A DNA stretch of 64,000 nucleotides from Nocardia grenadensis NBRC 108939 (GTDB lineage: Bacteria; Actinomycetota; Actinomycetes; Mycobacteriales; Mycobacteriaceae). Made by a program: the position numbers and the translations under genes. The notes beneath the pieces were generated by a model. The model was not told the DNA's origin, did not search any database, and saw only the letters and a program-made list of their open reading frames with translations. The stretch covers positions 1 to 64,000 of the forward strand of contig NZ_BDCJ01000012.1 in NCBI RefSeq assembly GCF_001613445.1, written 5' to 3'. Of this stretch, positions 47,703 through 56,231 are shown one piece after another. Position 1 is the first letter of the stretch, and every line of letters begins with the position of its first letter.

Positions 47703-48086
47703 TTATCCTCGTGCGTGAGGGCGGGTCTCCCAGAAATGGGAGACCCGCTCATCGCCACTTTCGAGGGCTTTCGCCCCGGTCTCCGCGGGCAGCTCCGCCC
47801 GCTGTCGTGAGTCACTTTCCGCCGCAAGCGCCTGCGCGATATCGCCCACCTGTCGCAGAAGCGCGAGAGCGAGGGCTGCCGGGAGCAGCAGCAGCGATAC
47901 CGGCCACGGCAACTCCACTCGCTCCTGGCGCTCTGCCCGGGCCGCGAGATCGGCGACCGTGGCTTCCATTTCACTGATCTCGACCCGCAGTTCGGAGACC
48001 TCGGAGCGCAGGCCGCGCACCTGCGCCCACAGCTCCCGCAGCAGCTTCTCCTGATCGGACAGCACGGTATCGGGTTCCATCCGCAT
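47703..48086 (-). CDS. Coiled-coil membrane protein next to the conservon
   Basis: This 127-residue protein has an N-terminal coiled coil (about residues 8-55, Leu/Glu/Val heptads in LLRELWAQVRGLRSEVSEL), one hydrophobic segment (about 60-80, LPWPVSLLLLPAALALALL) and a charged tail. Its ATG overlaps the stop of the MHYT-like gene by one base. The last codons (47721-47748) form a perfect hairpin, so the terminator is embedded in the gene. The function is unknown. Confidence 0.6.
   Translation of the reverse strand: MRMEPDTVLSDQEKLLRELWAQVRGLRSEVSELRVEISEMEATVADLAARAERQERVELPWPVSLLLLPAALALALLRQVGDIAQALAAESDSRQRAELPAETGAKALESGDERVSHFWETRPHARG
47721..47748 (-). terminator. Terminator hairpin inside the 3' end of a gene
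   Basis: GCGGGTCTCCCA (47721-47732) and TGGGAGACCCGC (47737-47748) form a perfect 12-bp stem with a GAAA loop on the plus strand. It overlaps the last 16 codons of the minus-strand gene and probably ends the conservon transcript. Confidence 0.7.
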
Positions 48087-48997
48087 CAGCGCGCCGGTTC
48101 CGGCAGCGGCTGAGCACGCTGCGCGAGCGCCGCCGCGGCATTGGGGCGCGCGGCGGGCCGACTCTGCTCGTCCGTGGGGGCCGCACCGCCGGCACCACCC
48201 GCCGGGCCGCCGGTCTCGCCCGCGCCGGGCTTCGGGCCGCGGGGAGTGTCGTCGGGGCGCTCCGGGGCGACCAGCACCGCGGTGATCGGAACGGCCAGGG
48301 CCAGGAGACCGAGAACGAACATCGGGAAGGCGTAACCGAACAGCTCCATGCCCTGCGCGGGCTCGGCATCGGGGTCGAACCGGAATTCCAGCGAGGCGAC
48401 ACCGGTGAAGTAGACGGCCGCCACGCCCGCGCCGAACATCGCGATCGACCCGACCCGGGCCGCCGGGAAGCGGAACCGCTGGAAGAGGAACACACACAGC
48501 GAGGAAGCGGTCACCACCACGACGATCGCGACGACGAAGAAGCCGATGTTCACCGAGACCGAACCCTGGATATCGATCGAGGTGATCTGTAGCCACAGCA
48601 TGATCCCGAATCCGAGACCGAGTCCGGCCGCGGCGTTCACCATGCGTTTGAGCTCGAACTCACGACCGGCCAGCAGCAGGCCGAGGAAGACCGCGGCGAC
48701 GGCGAACACCAGGGACAGGGTCAGATCCGAGATGTCGTAACGCAGAACGCGGCCCGGAATGGAGATTCCCAGCAGTGAGACGGTGCTGGCCAGCCAGACC
48801 CCGATACCGCCGATGGAGACCGCGGCGGCGGCCACCCATACCGGGCGGAACCGGACCGAGCGGCGGCCGTTCACCGCGCAGGCCAGGCCCACGAACATCC
48901 CGACCGCCGACACCCCGAAAGTGAGCAGGGTCAGCCAGTAGCCCATGGTGAACAGATCGGCGGTCTCGACCGTGCCCGCGGCCAGCACCTCAACCAT
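48086..48997 (-). CDS. MHYT-like seven-helix membrane protein
   Basis: This 303-residue protein has about seven hydrophobic helices and internally repeated segments such as MGYWLTLLTFGVSAVGMFVGL and FGAGVAAVYFTGVASLEF, which fit the MHYT sensor family in layout. The Met-His-Tyr-Thr motif itself is degenerate (MGYW, YFTG), so metal or gas sensing is not assured. A cytoplasmic Pro/Gly/Ala-rich tail of about 60 residues follows. It overlaps the GTPase gene by 8 nt, so it is translated with the conservon. Confidence 0.7.
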   Translation of the reverse strand: MVEVLAAGTVETADLFTMGYWLTLLTFGVSAVGMFVGLACAVNGRRSVRFRPVWVAAAAVSIGGIGVWLASTVSLLGISIPGRVLRYDISDLTLSLVFAVAAVFLGLLLAGREFELKRMVNAAAGLGLGFGIMLWLQITSIDIQGSVSVNIGFFVVAIVVVVTASSLCVFLFQRFRFPAARVGSIAMFGAGVAAVYFTGVASLEFRFDPDAEPAQGMELFGYAFPMFVLGLLALAVPITAVLVAPERPDDTPRGPKPGAGETGGPAGGAGGAAPTDEQSRPAARPNAAAALAQRAQPLPEPAR

Positions 48998-49625
48998 GCC
49001 GGGCGACTCCCTCGTATTCCTGAGCCTTCAAACGATTGATCGCGTACTCGGTGACGGCGGCCAGCGCCTGCCGCACCTCCTTCGCGTCGCGGGCATCGAT
49101 ATCCACGATCGGTACGCCCTCGCGCACCGACAGCGCCTCGCGTAGTTCGGCCATCGCGAACCGCGGCGAATTCGGGAACCGGTTGACCGCGATCAGGAAG
49201 GGCAGATTACGGGCCTCGAAGAAGTCGACGGCGGCGAAACTGTCCTCCAACCGGCGCGCGTCCACCAGCACCACCGCGCCGATGGCGCCGCGGACGAGGT
49301 CGTCCCACATGAACCAGAACCGTTGCTGTCCGGGTGTGCCGAACAGGTACAGCGTCAGGTTTCCCGGCAGGATGATCCGGCCGAAATCCATTGCGACCGT
49401 GGTGGTCCGCTTGTCCGGGGTGTCGTTTAGGTCGTCCACGCCGTCGGAGAAGCTGGTGACCATAGCCTCGGTCCGCAGCGGCACGATTTCCGAGACCGCG
49501 CCCACGAAAGTTGTTTTGCCCGCACCGAACCCACCGGCGACGACGATCTTGGTCGACGCGACGACCCGGGTCTCGGCCTCCGCCGCACCACCACCCTGGC
49601 TCTTGCTAAAGGGCTCGGAGTCCAC
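48990..49625 (-). CDS. Conservon ATP/GTP-binding protein (CvnD-like)
   Basis: This 211-residue Ras-like GTPase carries Walker A GGFGAGKTTF, the effector-like TTTVAMDFGRI and the LFGTPGQQRFWFMWDDL switch segment. NRF replaces the usual NKxD (AVNRFPN). It is the D component of conservons, in which a Roadblock protein and DUF742 protein act with it downstream of a sensor kinase. It overlaps the DUF742 gene by 20 nt. M. tuberculosis Rv3362c is the counterpart. Confidence 0.93.
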   Translation of the reverse strand: MDSEPFSKSQGGGAAEAETRVVASTKIVVAGGFGAGKTTFVGAVSEIVPLRTEAMVTSFSDGVDDLNDTPDKRTTTVAMDFGRIILPGNLTLYLFGTPGQQRFWFMWDDLVRGAIGAVVLVDARRLEDSFAAVDFFEARNLPFLIAVNRFPNSPRFAMAELREALSVREGVPIVDIDARDAKEVRQALAAVTEYAINRLKAQEYEGVARHG

Positions 49626-50115
49626 GCAATGTCCTCTCCATCAGCGACCGGCGTTCGTCGTAACTCGCCTGCTCGGTCAAAGTCGAATGCACTCGCAGGT
49701 TGCCGTCCACGACGAGATCACCGATGACGACGCGGACCATACCGAGCGGGCGATCGAGATGCGCGGCGATTTCGGCAACCGACAGCTGGTGGGTTCCGAG
49801 CCGGAGGATCTCGGCTCGGATGTCACCGGACGGCCAATCGAATTGTGCATGATAGGAGATGGTTTCGATAACCGCCTCCATCGGTAGATCGACTGCGGGC
49901 TGGGTTCGGCCGGCGGTGAGTGCGTACGGACGGACACGTCCGGGCCGGCGCGGGCTGTTCGGCTGCGCCGGGGCGTTGAATCGATAGGCACCGGTGTTGT
50001 ACTGCGAGGAACCGGGTCCGAAGTTCTGTGCACCCGGACCGTAGTTGTGGTCCGGGGAGCCGAATCCGGGTCCGCCGGTGTGCGGATCGGGTAAGCCTTG
50101 GCCGAATTGGGACAT
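49606..50115 (-). CDS. Conservon DUF742 protein (CvnC-like)
   Basis: This 169-residue protein has a Gly/Pro/Asn-rich N-terminus (about 55 residues) followed by a winged-helix-like DUF742 domain (RPYALTAGRTQPA onward, LSVAEIAAHLDRPLGMVRVVIGDL). Its start at 50115 was chosen as MSQFGQGL; upstream in-frame sequence is antisense-like. It overlaps the GTPase gene by 20 nt and follows the Roadblock gene after 5 nt. Confidence 0.9.
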   Translation of the reverse strand: MSQFGQGLPDPHTGGPGFGSPDHNYGPGAQNFGPGSSQYNTGAYRFNAPAQPNSPRRPGRVRPYALTAGRTQPAVDLPMEAVIETISYHAQFDWPSGDIRAEILRLGTHQLSVAEIAAHLDRPLGMVRVVIGDLVVDGNLRVHSTLTEQASYDERRSLMERTLRGLRAL

Positions 50116-50120
50116 CGTGC

Positions 50121-50528
50121 TCAGACGGTGGATCGGGCGGTCGCGCTGACGACCGAACCCACGCGATCGACCAGCAGGGCCATCTCGTAACCGATTCGGC
50201 CGATATCGTGCTGTTTGTTGGCGAGTACCGCGATATGCGAGCCGTTGCCGACGCTCATCACCAGTAGGTAGCCGCGCTGCATCTCCACGATCGACTGCAT
50301 CACCTTGCCGCCGTCGAACAACTGTGCCGCGCCGGTCGAGAGACTGGCCAGGCCCGCGGTCACCGCGGCGAGCTGTTCGGCACGATCGGCGGGCAGATGG
50401 GGGCTGACAGCCTGCAACAGGCCGTCCGCGGAGACCAGGACGGCATGGGAGACACCCGGCACATCCCGGGTGAATCTGGCGACGAGCCAGTTCAAGTTCT
50501 CGTCCGTGCTGCTCTTCGGATCGGTCAT
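50121..50528 (-). CDS. Conservon Roadblock/LC7 protein (CvnB-like)
   Basis: This 135-residue Roadblock/LC7 protein has [25 protein letters not shown] and [28 protein letters not shown] blocks of the MglB-like family, which act as GTPase regulators. Its start overlaps the kinase stop by 4 nt. The M. tuberculosis counterpart is Rv3364c. Confidence 0.93.
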   Translation of the reverse strand: MTDPKSSTDENLNWLVARFTRDVPGVSHAVLVSADGLLQAVSPHLPADRAEQLAAVTAGLASLSTGAAQLFDGGKVMQSIVEMQRGYLLVMSVGNGSHIAVLANKQHDIGRIGYEMALLVDRVGSVVSATARSTV

Positions 50529-53311
50529 ACAAGCCCTCCGTCATTGTTCTGCGCGTCGGCCCGCCCACTGCGGACCCCGCTCAGGTGTCTGGTCAGATTG
50601 CTCCGGATCTCCGCCGGGTCCCGTGGAACCTCGTCTTCGACGGGGGTCAGCCCGCCGGGTACGAGTTGCGCGCCCGGCCGGCGGATGGGGAGCCCGTTCG
50701 CGGTCTTGGAATCCGAGCTCGGCTTGGCGGCGTCCTCCGCGGCCAGCCAGCCGATATCGGCGGGAGTGGTCCAGTCCTGCCGCGGCTGGTCCGCCGTGGT
50801 GGCCGGCTCGACCAGCCATTCCGAGACCATGCGCTGGTAGATCGGAGTGGGGGTTTCGCCGCCCACCGGTTGCAGCCGGGCGGAGGTGGTCGTGGCCGGC
50901 GCCGGCTCGTCGCGACGCTCCGCGGTGCGGCCGAACGGGTCGTCGTGGTCCATGCCCGGACGCCGGATCGGCAAGCCGGAGCGGGCGGTGACCGCCGGCG
51001 GCTCCGGTTCGGACGCCGGACGGGGGTCGGGGGTGTCGGGAGCCGAGGTCTCCACCGGAGCCGGGAAGGATTGGGTCTTGTAGGTTTCCGACCAGATCCC
51101 GGTGGGCGATTCATCGTTGGCCGCGGACTCGGGGACGGGATCGAATGCCGAGAAGGTGTCCCGGGAGCCGCTGCCGTTGGTGTCCTTGCCGAGGGCGGCC
51201 GGACCGTGCGTGGACGGGCGACGCTGCGGTAGCCCGGTGGACGTGGTACCGAAACTCGATGTCACGGGTGCGGGAGTGAGCGGCCGCAGCGCGGGGAGAT
51301 CGGTCCGCGAGGTCCACGAATCCGCGGACGGCAGGTCGGGCACCGGGGTCAGTTGCCGCGGCGCCGGCGGCGGGGGGAGCTGCGGCAGCTGCGAGGTGTG
51401 CTGGAGTTGCGGCGGGGCCGCGGAGAGGTCGGCGGTGAGTACGTTCGAGTTGTCCGACCCGGTATCGGGGGAGATCAACAGGCCCGGTAGATGCAGGCTG
51501 GCGGTGATACCGGGCTGCTGCGCCATGGTCGAGGTACGCCGCAGCCCCACGGTGATCTGATGCCGTTTGGCCAGCCGGCCGACGACGAAGAGACCCATCC
51601 GGCGTGCGGTTTCGACATTGATCTCACCACCGGAAGCCAGGCGCGCGTTGGCGGCCTGCAGGTCCTCGGTGGCCATACCCAGTCCCCGGTCGGTGATCTC
51701 GATGAGGTACCCGCCGTCGACCGCGCGGGAGACGGTCACCGCCACCGGCGTATTGGGCGGGGAGTACCGCAGCGCATTGTCGATGACCTCCGCGAGCAGG
51801 TGTTCGATATCGACCGCGGGCTCACCGGCGACCACACCCTCGGGCACATGACCGATCTCGACCCGCTGATAGTCCTCGACCTGGGAAACCGCACTCCACA
51901 GCATATCCGAGAGCGGGACCGGATCGAGCTGGCCGCGACGCAGCGCGGTACCGGCCAGCACGAGCAGGTTGTCACCATTGCGCCGCATCCGCGTGGCGAG
52001 ATGGTCGAGCCGGAACAGGTTCTGCAGCCGTTTCGGATCGTCCTCGTCGTGTTCGAGCTCTTCGATGATGCCCAGCTGCTGTTCGACCAGCGACTGGCTG
52101 CGCCGGGACAGGGTCTCGAACATATTGCCGATCTGCACCCGCAGACGTGCCTGGTCGGCGGCCAGATTGAGGGCCTGCTGGTGCATTTCGTCGACCGCTC
52201 GGGCGAGCTGGCCGATCTCCTCGGTGCCCTGGACGCCGACCGGCTCGATCTCCGGGGTCTCGGCGCCACCGCGGACCTGCTCGAGTTCCTCTGGAAGGCG
52301 CACATGGGCCACTTCCAGTGCGTCACGGCGCAGCCGGCGCACTGGGACGACCAAGGTCCGGGCGACGGCGAGGGCGAGGGTCAGGCCGCCGAGCAGGGCG
52401 GCGATGAGCAGTGCGGTCTCCCGCAGCGCGCTGTTCTGGGCGGAAACAGTCGCATGGTGCAGCGCGCCGCTGATGGTGGCGATCAGCTGGTCGGTGGTGA
52501 CCTGGTAGGCCCGCGAGCTGGTGTCGAGGGATTTCAGCGCGGCGGGATCGGTCATCGCGCCCTGGGTGCCCTGGCTGAAGATCGCCAGCCGGGTCTGGAC
52601 CGCGTCCAGGAGCGGCCGCATATTGCCGGCCACATCCGGCATGATCTGTCCGTACTGGTGGATCATGGTGAGCTCGGCGCCACCGGAGGTGAGTACCCGG
52701 GCGCGCATGGCCGGATTGTCCTCGGCGGTGGGCGAACTGATCACCAGGCGTTGCGCGGTCAGCGACCGCCGTGCGTTCTGGATGGCGCTCACCTGCAGGA
52801 AGTAGCGCTGGATCGAGAGGTCCTCGACGGTGGGTGACTGCGCGAGCGCATTGCCGATCCGGACCGCGATCTCGTCGGCCTGATCGCCCACCATGGCGGG
52901 CGATCCGTTGCTGAGGCCGCTGCGCATGGTGCCGCCGATGGTGAGTGCCGAGGATAGTTCCCGGGAGACCTCCAGCCGGATCTGATTGGAGTCCAGCGCT
53001 CTTTCCAAGGTTTCGTGGGCCGCGTCGAACCCGGCGAGGGCCGCGGAGGCCCGCGGATTGCGGTTGTCGGCCCAGCCGGCGGTCGCGGTGACCGCGAGGT
53101 GCTCGGCGGCGGCGTTGTAGCCGACGATGGGCGCGATGATGCGGGACTGGTCGGTCGCGGCCTCGAGCTGTTCCAGGGTGCGCAGCTCGTTGTTGATCCG
53201 CAGCACCGCGAAGAGGGTCGCCAGGACGACCGGCAGGACCAGGACGATGCCGACCTTGCGGGTGACCGACCAGTTGGACAGGCTGAATTGCCACGGTCGC
53301 GGGGTTTCCAT
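50525..53311 (-). CDS. Conservon sensor histidine kinase with NIT-like domain (CvnA-like)
   Basis: This protein of about 928 residues has an N-terminal helix ([21 protein letters not shown]), a large extracellular NIT-like helical domain to about residue 295, a second helix ([22 protein letters not shown]), HAMP, then a degenerate dimerisation region ([23 protein letters not shown]) and a HATPase domain ([23 protein letters not shown]). The last 330 or so residues are Pro/Ser/Thr-rich with no fold. No response regulator is adjacent; signalling probably passes to the Roadblock/GTPase genes. The start is uncertain among 53335 (GTG), 53332 and 53311. Confidence 0.92.
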   Translation of the reverse strand: METPRPWQFSLSNWSVTRKVGIVLVLPVVLATLFAVLRINNELRTLEQLEAATDQSRIIAPIVGYNAAAEHLAVTATAGWADNRNPRASAALAGFDAAHETLERALDSNQIRLEVSRELSSALTIGGTMRSGLSNGSPAMVGDQADEIAVRIGNALAQSPTVEDLSIQRYFLQVSAIQNARRSLTAQRLVISSPTAEDNPAMRARVLTSGGAELTMIHQYGQIMPDVAGNMRPLLDAVQTRLAIFSQGTQGAMTDPAALKSLDTSSRAYQVTTDQLIATISGALHHATVSAQNSALRETALLIAALLGGLTLALAVARTLVVPVRRLRRDALEVAHVRLPEELEQVRGGAETPEIEPVGVQGTEEIGQLARAVDEMHQQALNLAADQARLRVQIGNMFETLSRRSQSLVEQQLGIIEELEHDEDDPKRLQNLFRLDHLATRMRRNGDNLLVLAGTALRRGQLDPVPLSDMLWSAVSQVEDYQRVEIGHVPEGVVAGEPAVDIEHLLAEVIDNALRYSPPNTPVAVTVSRAVDGGYLIEITDRGLGMATEDLQAANARLASGGEINVETARRMGLFVVGRLAKRHQITVGLRRTSTMAQQPGITASLHLPGLLISPDTGSDNSNVLTADLSAAPPQLQHTSQLPQLPPPPAPRQLTPVPDLPSADSWTSRTDLPALRPLTPAPVTSSFGTTSTGLPQRRPSTHGPAALGKDTNGSGSRDTFSAFDPVPESAANDESPTGIWSETYKTQSFPAPVETSAPDTPDPRPASEPEPPAVTARSGLPIRRPGMDHDDPFGRTAERRDEPAPATTTSARLQPVGGETPTPIYQRMVSEWLVEPATTADQPRQDWTTPADIGWLAAEDAAKPSSDSKTANGLPIRRPGAQLVPGGLTPVEDEVPRDPAEIRSNLTRHLSGVRSGRADAQNNDGGLV

Positions 53312-53764
53312 CCGCCTCTGTCGCCTCCGCATCACGATCGACCTCTTATTGGCGCGTGGGCGCTTCAGTTATGATTCACTGCACACCGAACCAACCGGAG
53401 GTCTAGTTTTTACCGATCGGAACATACCGTGCATGGTAGCGGCGGGCAATCGGGCCGTTCAGCCGGTTATGCCGCGAATAAAGCGGATGTGGAACAGGTT
53501 TCGTGGCATATCACAGGGTGGTAATGGATCGTCCGGTCGGCGGATGAATTCCCAGGTCGAGATGCCTGCGCAAGGAACGCCGCGAGTTCGTCGCCATTAG
53601 GTCGACCGTCCGACACCTTCCCACGAGGGGGAAGTTTCGCTTGTTATTCGACCCGCCTTCGCGCCGGATTCGGAAAATCCGTCCGACGAAGCCGGTGGTC
53701 AGCGGACTCGCGGCGCGGCGGGCCCTCTCAGTAGCCTCTCAGTCGCTGCGGTCAAACTGGTGTT
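53312..53764 (+). other. Divergent intergenic region, conservon / mprA
   Basis: This gap of about 450 bp contains the conservon promoter on the left and, at the right end, the MprA-like direct repeats (53725-53743). No gene or RNA could be supported in between. Confidence 0.5.
53725..53743 (+). promoter_or_regulatory. Candidate MprA box upstream of mprA
   Basis: CTCTCAGT occurs twice, at 53725-53732 and 53736-53743, exactly 11 bp apart and ending 21 bp before the mprA ATG. Tandem direct repeats one helical turn apart are typical of OmpR-family regulators, and MprA is known to autoregulate through such repeats. The same arrangement is found upstream of pepD. Confidence 0.65.
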
Positions 53765-54451
53765 ATGCGGATTCTGGTGGTCGACGACGATCGTGCCGTG
53801 CGGGAGTCACTGCGCCGGTCGCTGACCTTCAACGGATACACCGTCGATCTGGCGGTGGACGGTATCGACGCATTGGAGAAGGCGACCGCCGACCGCCCGG
53901 ACGCGCTGGTACTCGATGTCATGATGCCTCGACTGGACGGGCTCGAAGTGTGCCGGCGACTGCGCAGCACCGGAGACGATCTGCCCATCCTGGTGCTGAC
54001 CGCGCGGGATTCGGTCTCCGAGCGGGTGGCGGGCCTCGATGCCGGCGCCGACGACTACCTACCCAAACCGTTCGCGCTCGAAGAACTGCTGGCCCGGCTG
54101 CGCGCGCTGCTGCGCCGCCGCGCCCCGGACACCGGCGAGATCTCCGAGGCGATGCACTTCGCCGACCTCTCGCTCGACCCGGTCACCCGGGAAGTTGCCC
54201 GCGGTTCGCGGTCCATCTCGCTGACCCGCACCGAGTTCTCCCTGCTCGAAATGCTCATGTCCAACCCGCGCCGGGTACTGACCCGCGGCCGGATACTCGA
54301 GGAGGTGTGGGGCTACGACTTTCCCACCTCCGGAAACGCCCTGGAGGTCTATATCGGCTATCTACGCCGGAAAACCGAGGCCGACGGCGAACCCCGGCTC
54401 ATCCATACCGTCCGCGGGGTCGGTTACGTCCTGCGTGAAACGCCCCCGTAA
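53765..54451 (+). CDS. mprA: Response regulator MprA
   Basis: This 228-residue OmpR-type response regulator has a receiver domain with phospho-acceptor Asp51 ([12 protein letters not shown]), conserved DDD near the N-terminus, Lys in YLPKPF, and a C-terminal winged-helix DNA-binding domain ([32 protein letters not shown]). Order mprA-mprB-pepD-moaB2 equals Rv0981-Rv0984. MprA governs envelope stress genes in mycobacteria. Confidence 0.96.
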   Translation: MRILVVDDDRAVRESLRRSLTFNGYTVDLAVDGIDALEKATADRPDALVLDVMMPRLDGLEVCRRLRSTGDDLPILVLTARDSVSERVAGLDAGADDYLPKPFALEELLARLRALLRRRAPDTGEISEAMHFADLSLDPVTREVARGSRSISLTRTEFSLLEMLMSNPRRVLTRGRILEEVWGYDFPTSGNALEVYIGYLRRKTEADGEPRLIHTVRGVGYVLRETPP

Positions 54452-54459
54452 GCGCGGAT

Positions 54460-55977
54460 ATGGCACGCACCTCCCGTTCCGCGGCGAAGAAACATTCGGT
54501 CGCGCCACTCGGCGGCCCCTGGCCGGACGAGCCGACCCCTATGCGCCCCCCGACTCCGCTGACCCGCACCGTATCCCTGCGGTGGCGGGTCACTCTGCTG
54601 GCCGCCTCGCTGGTGGCGATCTTCGTGGCGATCACCTCGATCGCCGCCTACGCCATGGTCGCCCGCGCCCTCTACGGGCAGGTCGACGCGCAACTGCGGG
54701 CCCGCGCCGCCACCATGATCAGCGGCGATATCGACAGTATGGCCTTCCAATCGCTGGGCGTGGCGACACTGTTCTCCAACGATATCGGCGTAGCGCTGAT
54801 CTATCCGCCCGCCAATCAGGAGTCCACCCAGCGTCCCAGCCTGCCCGCCTATATCCCGCCACAGCCGACCACACCGCCCATCGGAACCGAGGAGATCGCG
54901 GTGGCGCAGGGCACCCGCGATTCGTCCCTGCGCACCTACAACAATCAGCGGGTATTGGCCGAGCGTATGGATTCCGGCGTCACTTTGATCATCTCGCAAC
55001 GCCTGGAACCGACCCGGGAGGTGCTGGACCGGCTGGCCTGGCTGCTGTTCGCGGTCGGCGCGTCCGGGGTGGTCCTCGCCGCCGGCGCGGGTACCACTGT
55101 GGGGCGGACCGGGCTGCGCCCGATCGCCCGGCTGACCGCGGCCACCGAGCGGATCGCGCGGACCGACGACCTCACCCCCATTCCGGTGACCGGTGACGAC
55201 GAGCTCGCTCGGCTCACCGAGAGCTTCAACACCATGCTGCGCGCCCTCACCGAATCCCGGGACCGGCAGCGGCGGCTGGTCGCCGACGCCGGCCACGAAC
55301 TGCGCACCCCGCTGACCTCCTTGCGCACGAATATGGAACTCCTCATCGCCTCGAGCCGCCCCGACGCCCCGGCCATCCCCGAGGAGGACATGGCCGAACT
55401 GCGGTCGGATGTGATGGCGCAGATCGAAGAACTGTCCAACCTGGTCGGCGACCTGGTGGATCTCGCCCGCGAGGACGCCCCGGAAACCGTGTACGAGCGG
55501 GTCGACCTCGGTGAGGTGACCGAACGCGCACTGGAACGGGTCCGCCGCCGCGGCGCGTCCGATTTCGCCGCCGAATTGCGCCCCTGGTTCGTGTACGGAC
55601 ACGACGCCGCATTGGAACGCGCGATTCTCAATGTTCTCGACAATGCCGCCAAATGGAACCCGCCCGGCGAGCAGGTCCGCGTGCGGATGGCCGAGACCGG
55701 CCGCGGGCTTCTGGAATTGTCGGTCGACGATGCCGGACCCGGTATTCCACCGGGCGAGCGCGAGCTGGTTTTCGAGCGTTTCTACCGCACCACCGCCTCC
55801 CGCTCCATGCCCGGTTCCGGACTCGGCCTGGCAATTGTGAAACAGGTCGTGACCAAACACGGCGGAACCATTGCCATCGATACCTCCGAGCGCGGCGGCG
55901 CGCTCATCCGCATCGTGTTGCCGGGTGAAAATCCGCCGCCGGAGGAATATCGTCCGGAAAGCGCCGAAGGCGAATAA
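54460..55977 (+). CDS. mprB: Sensor histidine kinase MprB
   Basis: This 505-residue kinase has two membrane helices (about residues 43-68 and 195-215) around an extracellular sensor, then HAMP, the HisKA site DAGHELRTPL (His279), and a HATPase domain with NVLDNAAKWNP and DDAGPGIP. An N-terminal cytoplasmic extension of about 35 residues precedes the first helix. It starts 8 nt after mprA. It senses envelope stress and phosphorylates MprA in the mycobacterial system; the role here is inferred by orthology. Confidence 0.96.
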   Translation: MARTSRSAAKKHSVAPLGGPWPDEPTPMRPPTPLTRTVSLRWRVTLLAASLVAIFVAITSIAAYAMVARALYGQVDAQLRARAATMISGDIDSMAFQSLGVATLFSNDIGVALIYPPANQESTQRPSLPAYIPPQPTTPPIGTEEIAVAQGTRDSSLRTYNNQRVLAERMDSGVTLIISQRLEPTREVLDRLAWLLFAVGASGVVLAAGAGTTVGRTGLRPIARLTAATERIARTDDLTPIPVTGDDELARLTESFNTMLRALTESRDRQRRLVADAGHELRTPLTSLRTNMELLIASSRPDAPAIPEEDMAELRSDVMAQIEELSNLVGDLVDLAREDAPETVYERVDLGEVTERALERVRRRGASDFAAELRPWFVYGHDAALERAILNVLDNAAKWNPPGEQVRVRMAETGRGLLELSVDDAGPGIPPGERELVFERFYRTTASRSMPGSGLGLAIVKQVVTKHGGTIAIDTSERGGALIRIVLPGENPPPEEYRPESAEGE

Positions 55978-56006
55978 TTCGTGTATGTTCGCGCGCTTCT
56001 CCGATC

Positions 56007-56147
56007 GATTGCGGATGATCCACCTCCGTGGTCGGGGCCCGCCCCGATGCCGGAGCGACCGATGCGGAGTGCAGCGACCGATCGGTGGAATGAAGAATCG
56101 GGTCATCCGGTGCCGCGACCACGTAGCGACCGGAGGCGCGGCTATAG
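56007..56147 (+). repeat. Dispersed intergenic repeat, copy 3
   Basis: This copy of about 141 bp lies between mprB and pepD. Blocks GCGGATGATCCACCTC, GTGGTCGGGGCCCGCCCC, CCGGAGCGACCGA, GCAGCGACCGATCGG, GAAGAATCGGG and a final CCGGAGGCGCGGCTATAG align in order with 28319-28456, about 28 kb away. It ends 20 bp before the MprA box of pepD. Confidence 0.7.
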
Positions 56148-56166
56148 GCACCGCAAATTAATGCGG

Positions 56167-56185
56167 CTCTCAGTTCGTTCTCAGT
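56167..56185 (+). promoter_or_regulatory. Candidate MprA box upstream of pepD
   Basis: CTCTCAGT (56167-56174) and TTCTCAGT (56178-56185) are 11 bp apart, 47 bp before the pepD ATG. Motif and spacing equal those before mprA. In mycobacteria pepD is an MprA-regulated gene. Confidence 0.65.
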
Positions 56186-56231
56186 AGTGGTCGGCAGGCT
56201 GGACAGCGGATATGAGCAGAAAAGGGAAACT

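Noticed and set aside
53420..53470. GGAAC-type SigE promoter in the mprA upstream region
   Set aside because: A GGAAC box is visible, but the spacing to a GTT box is not convincing.
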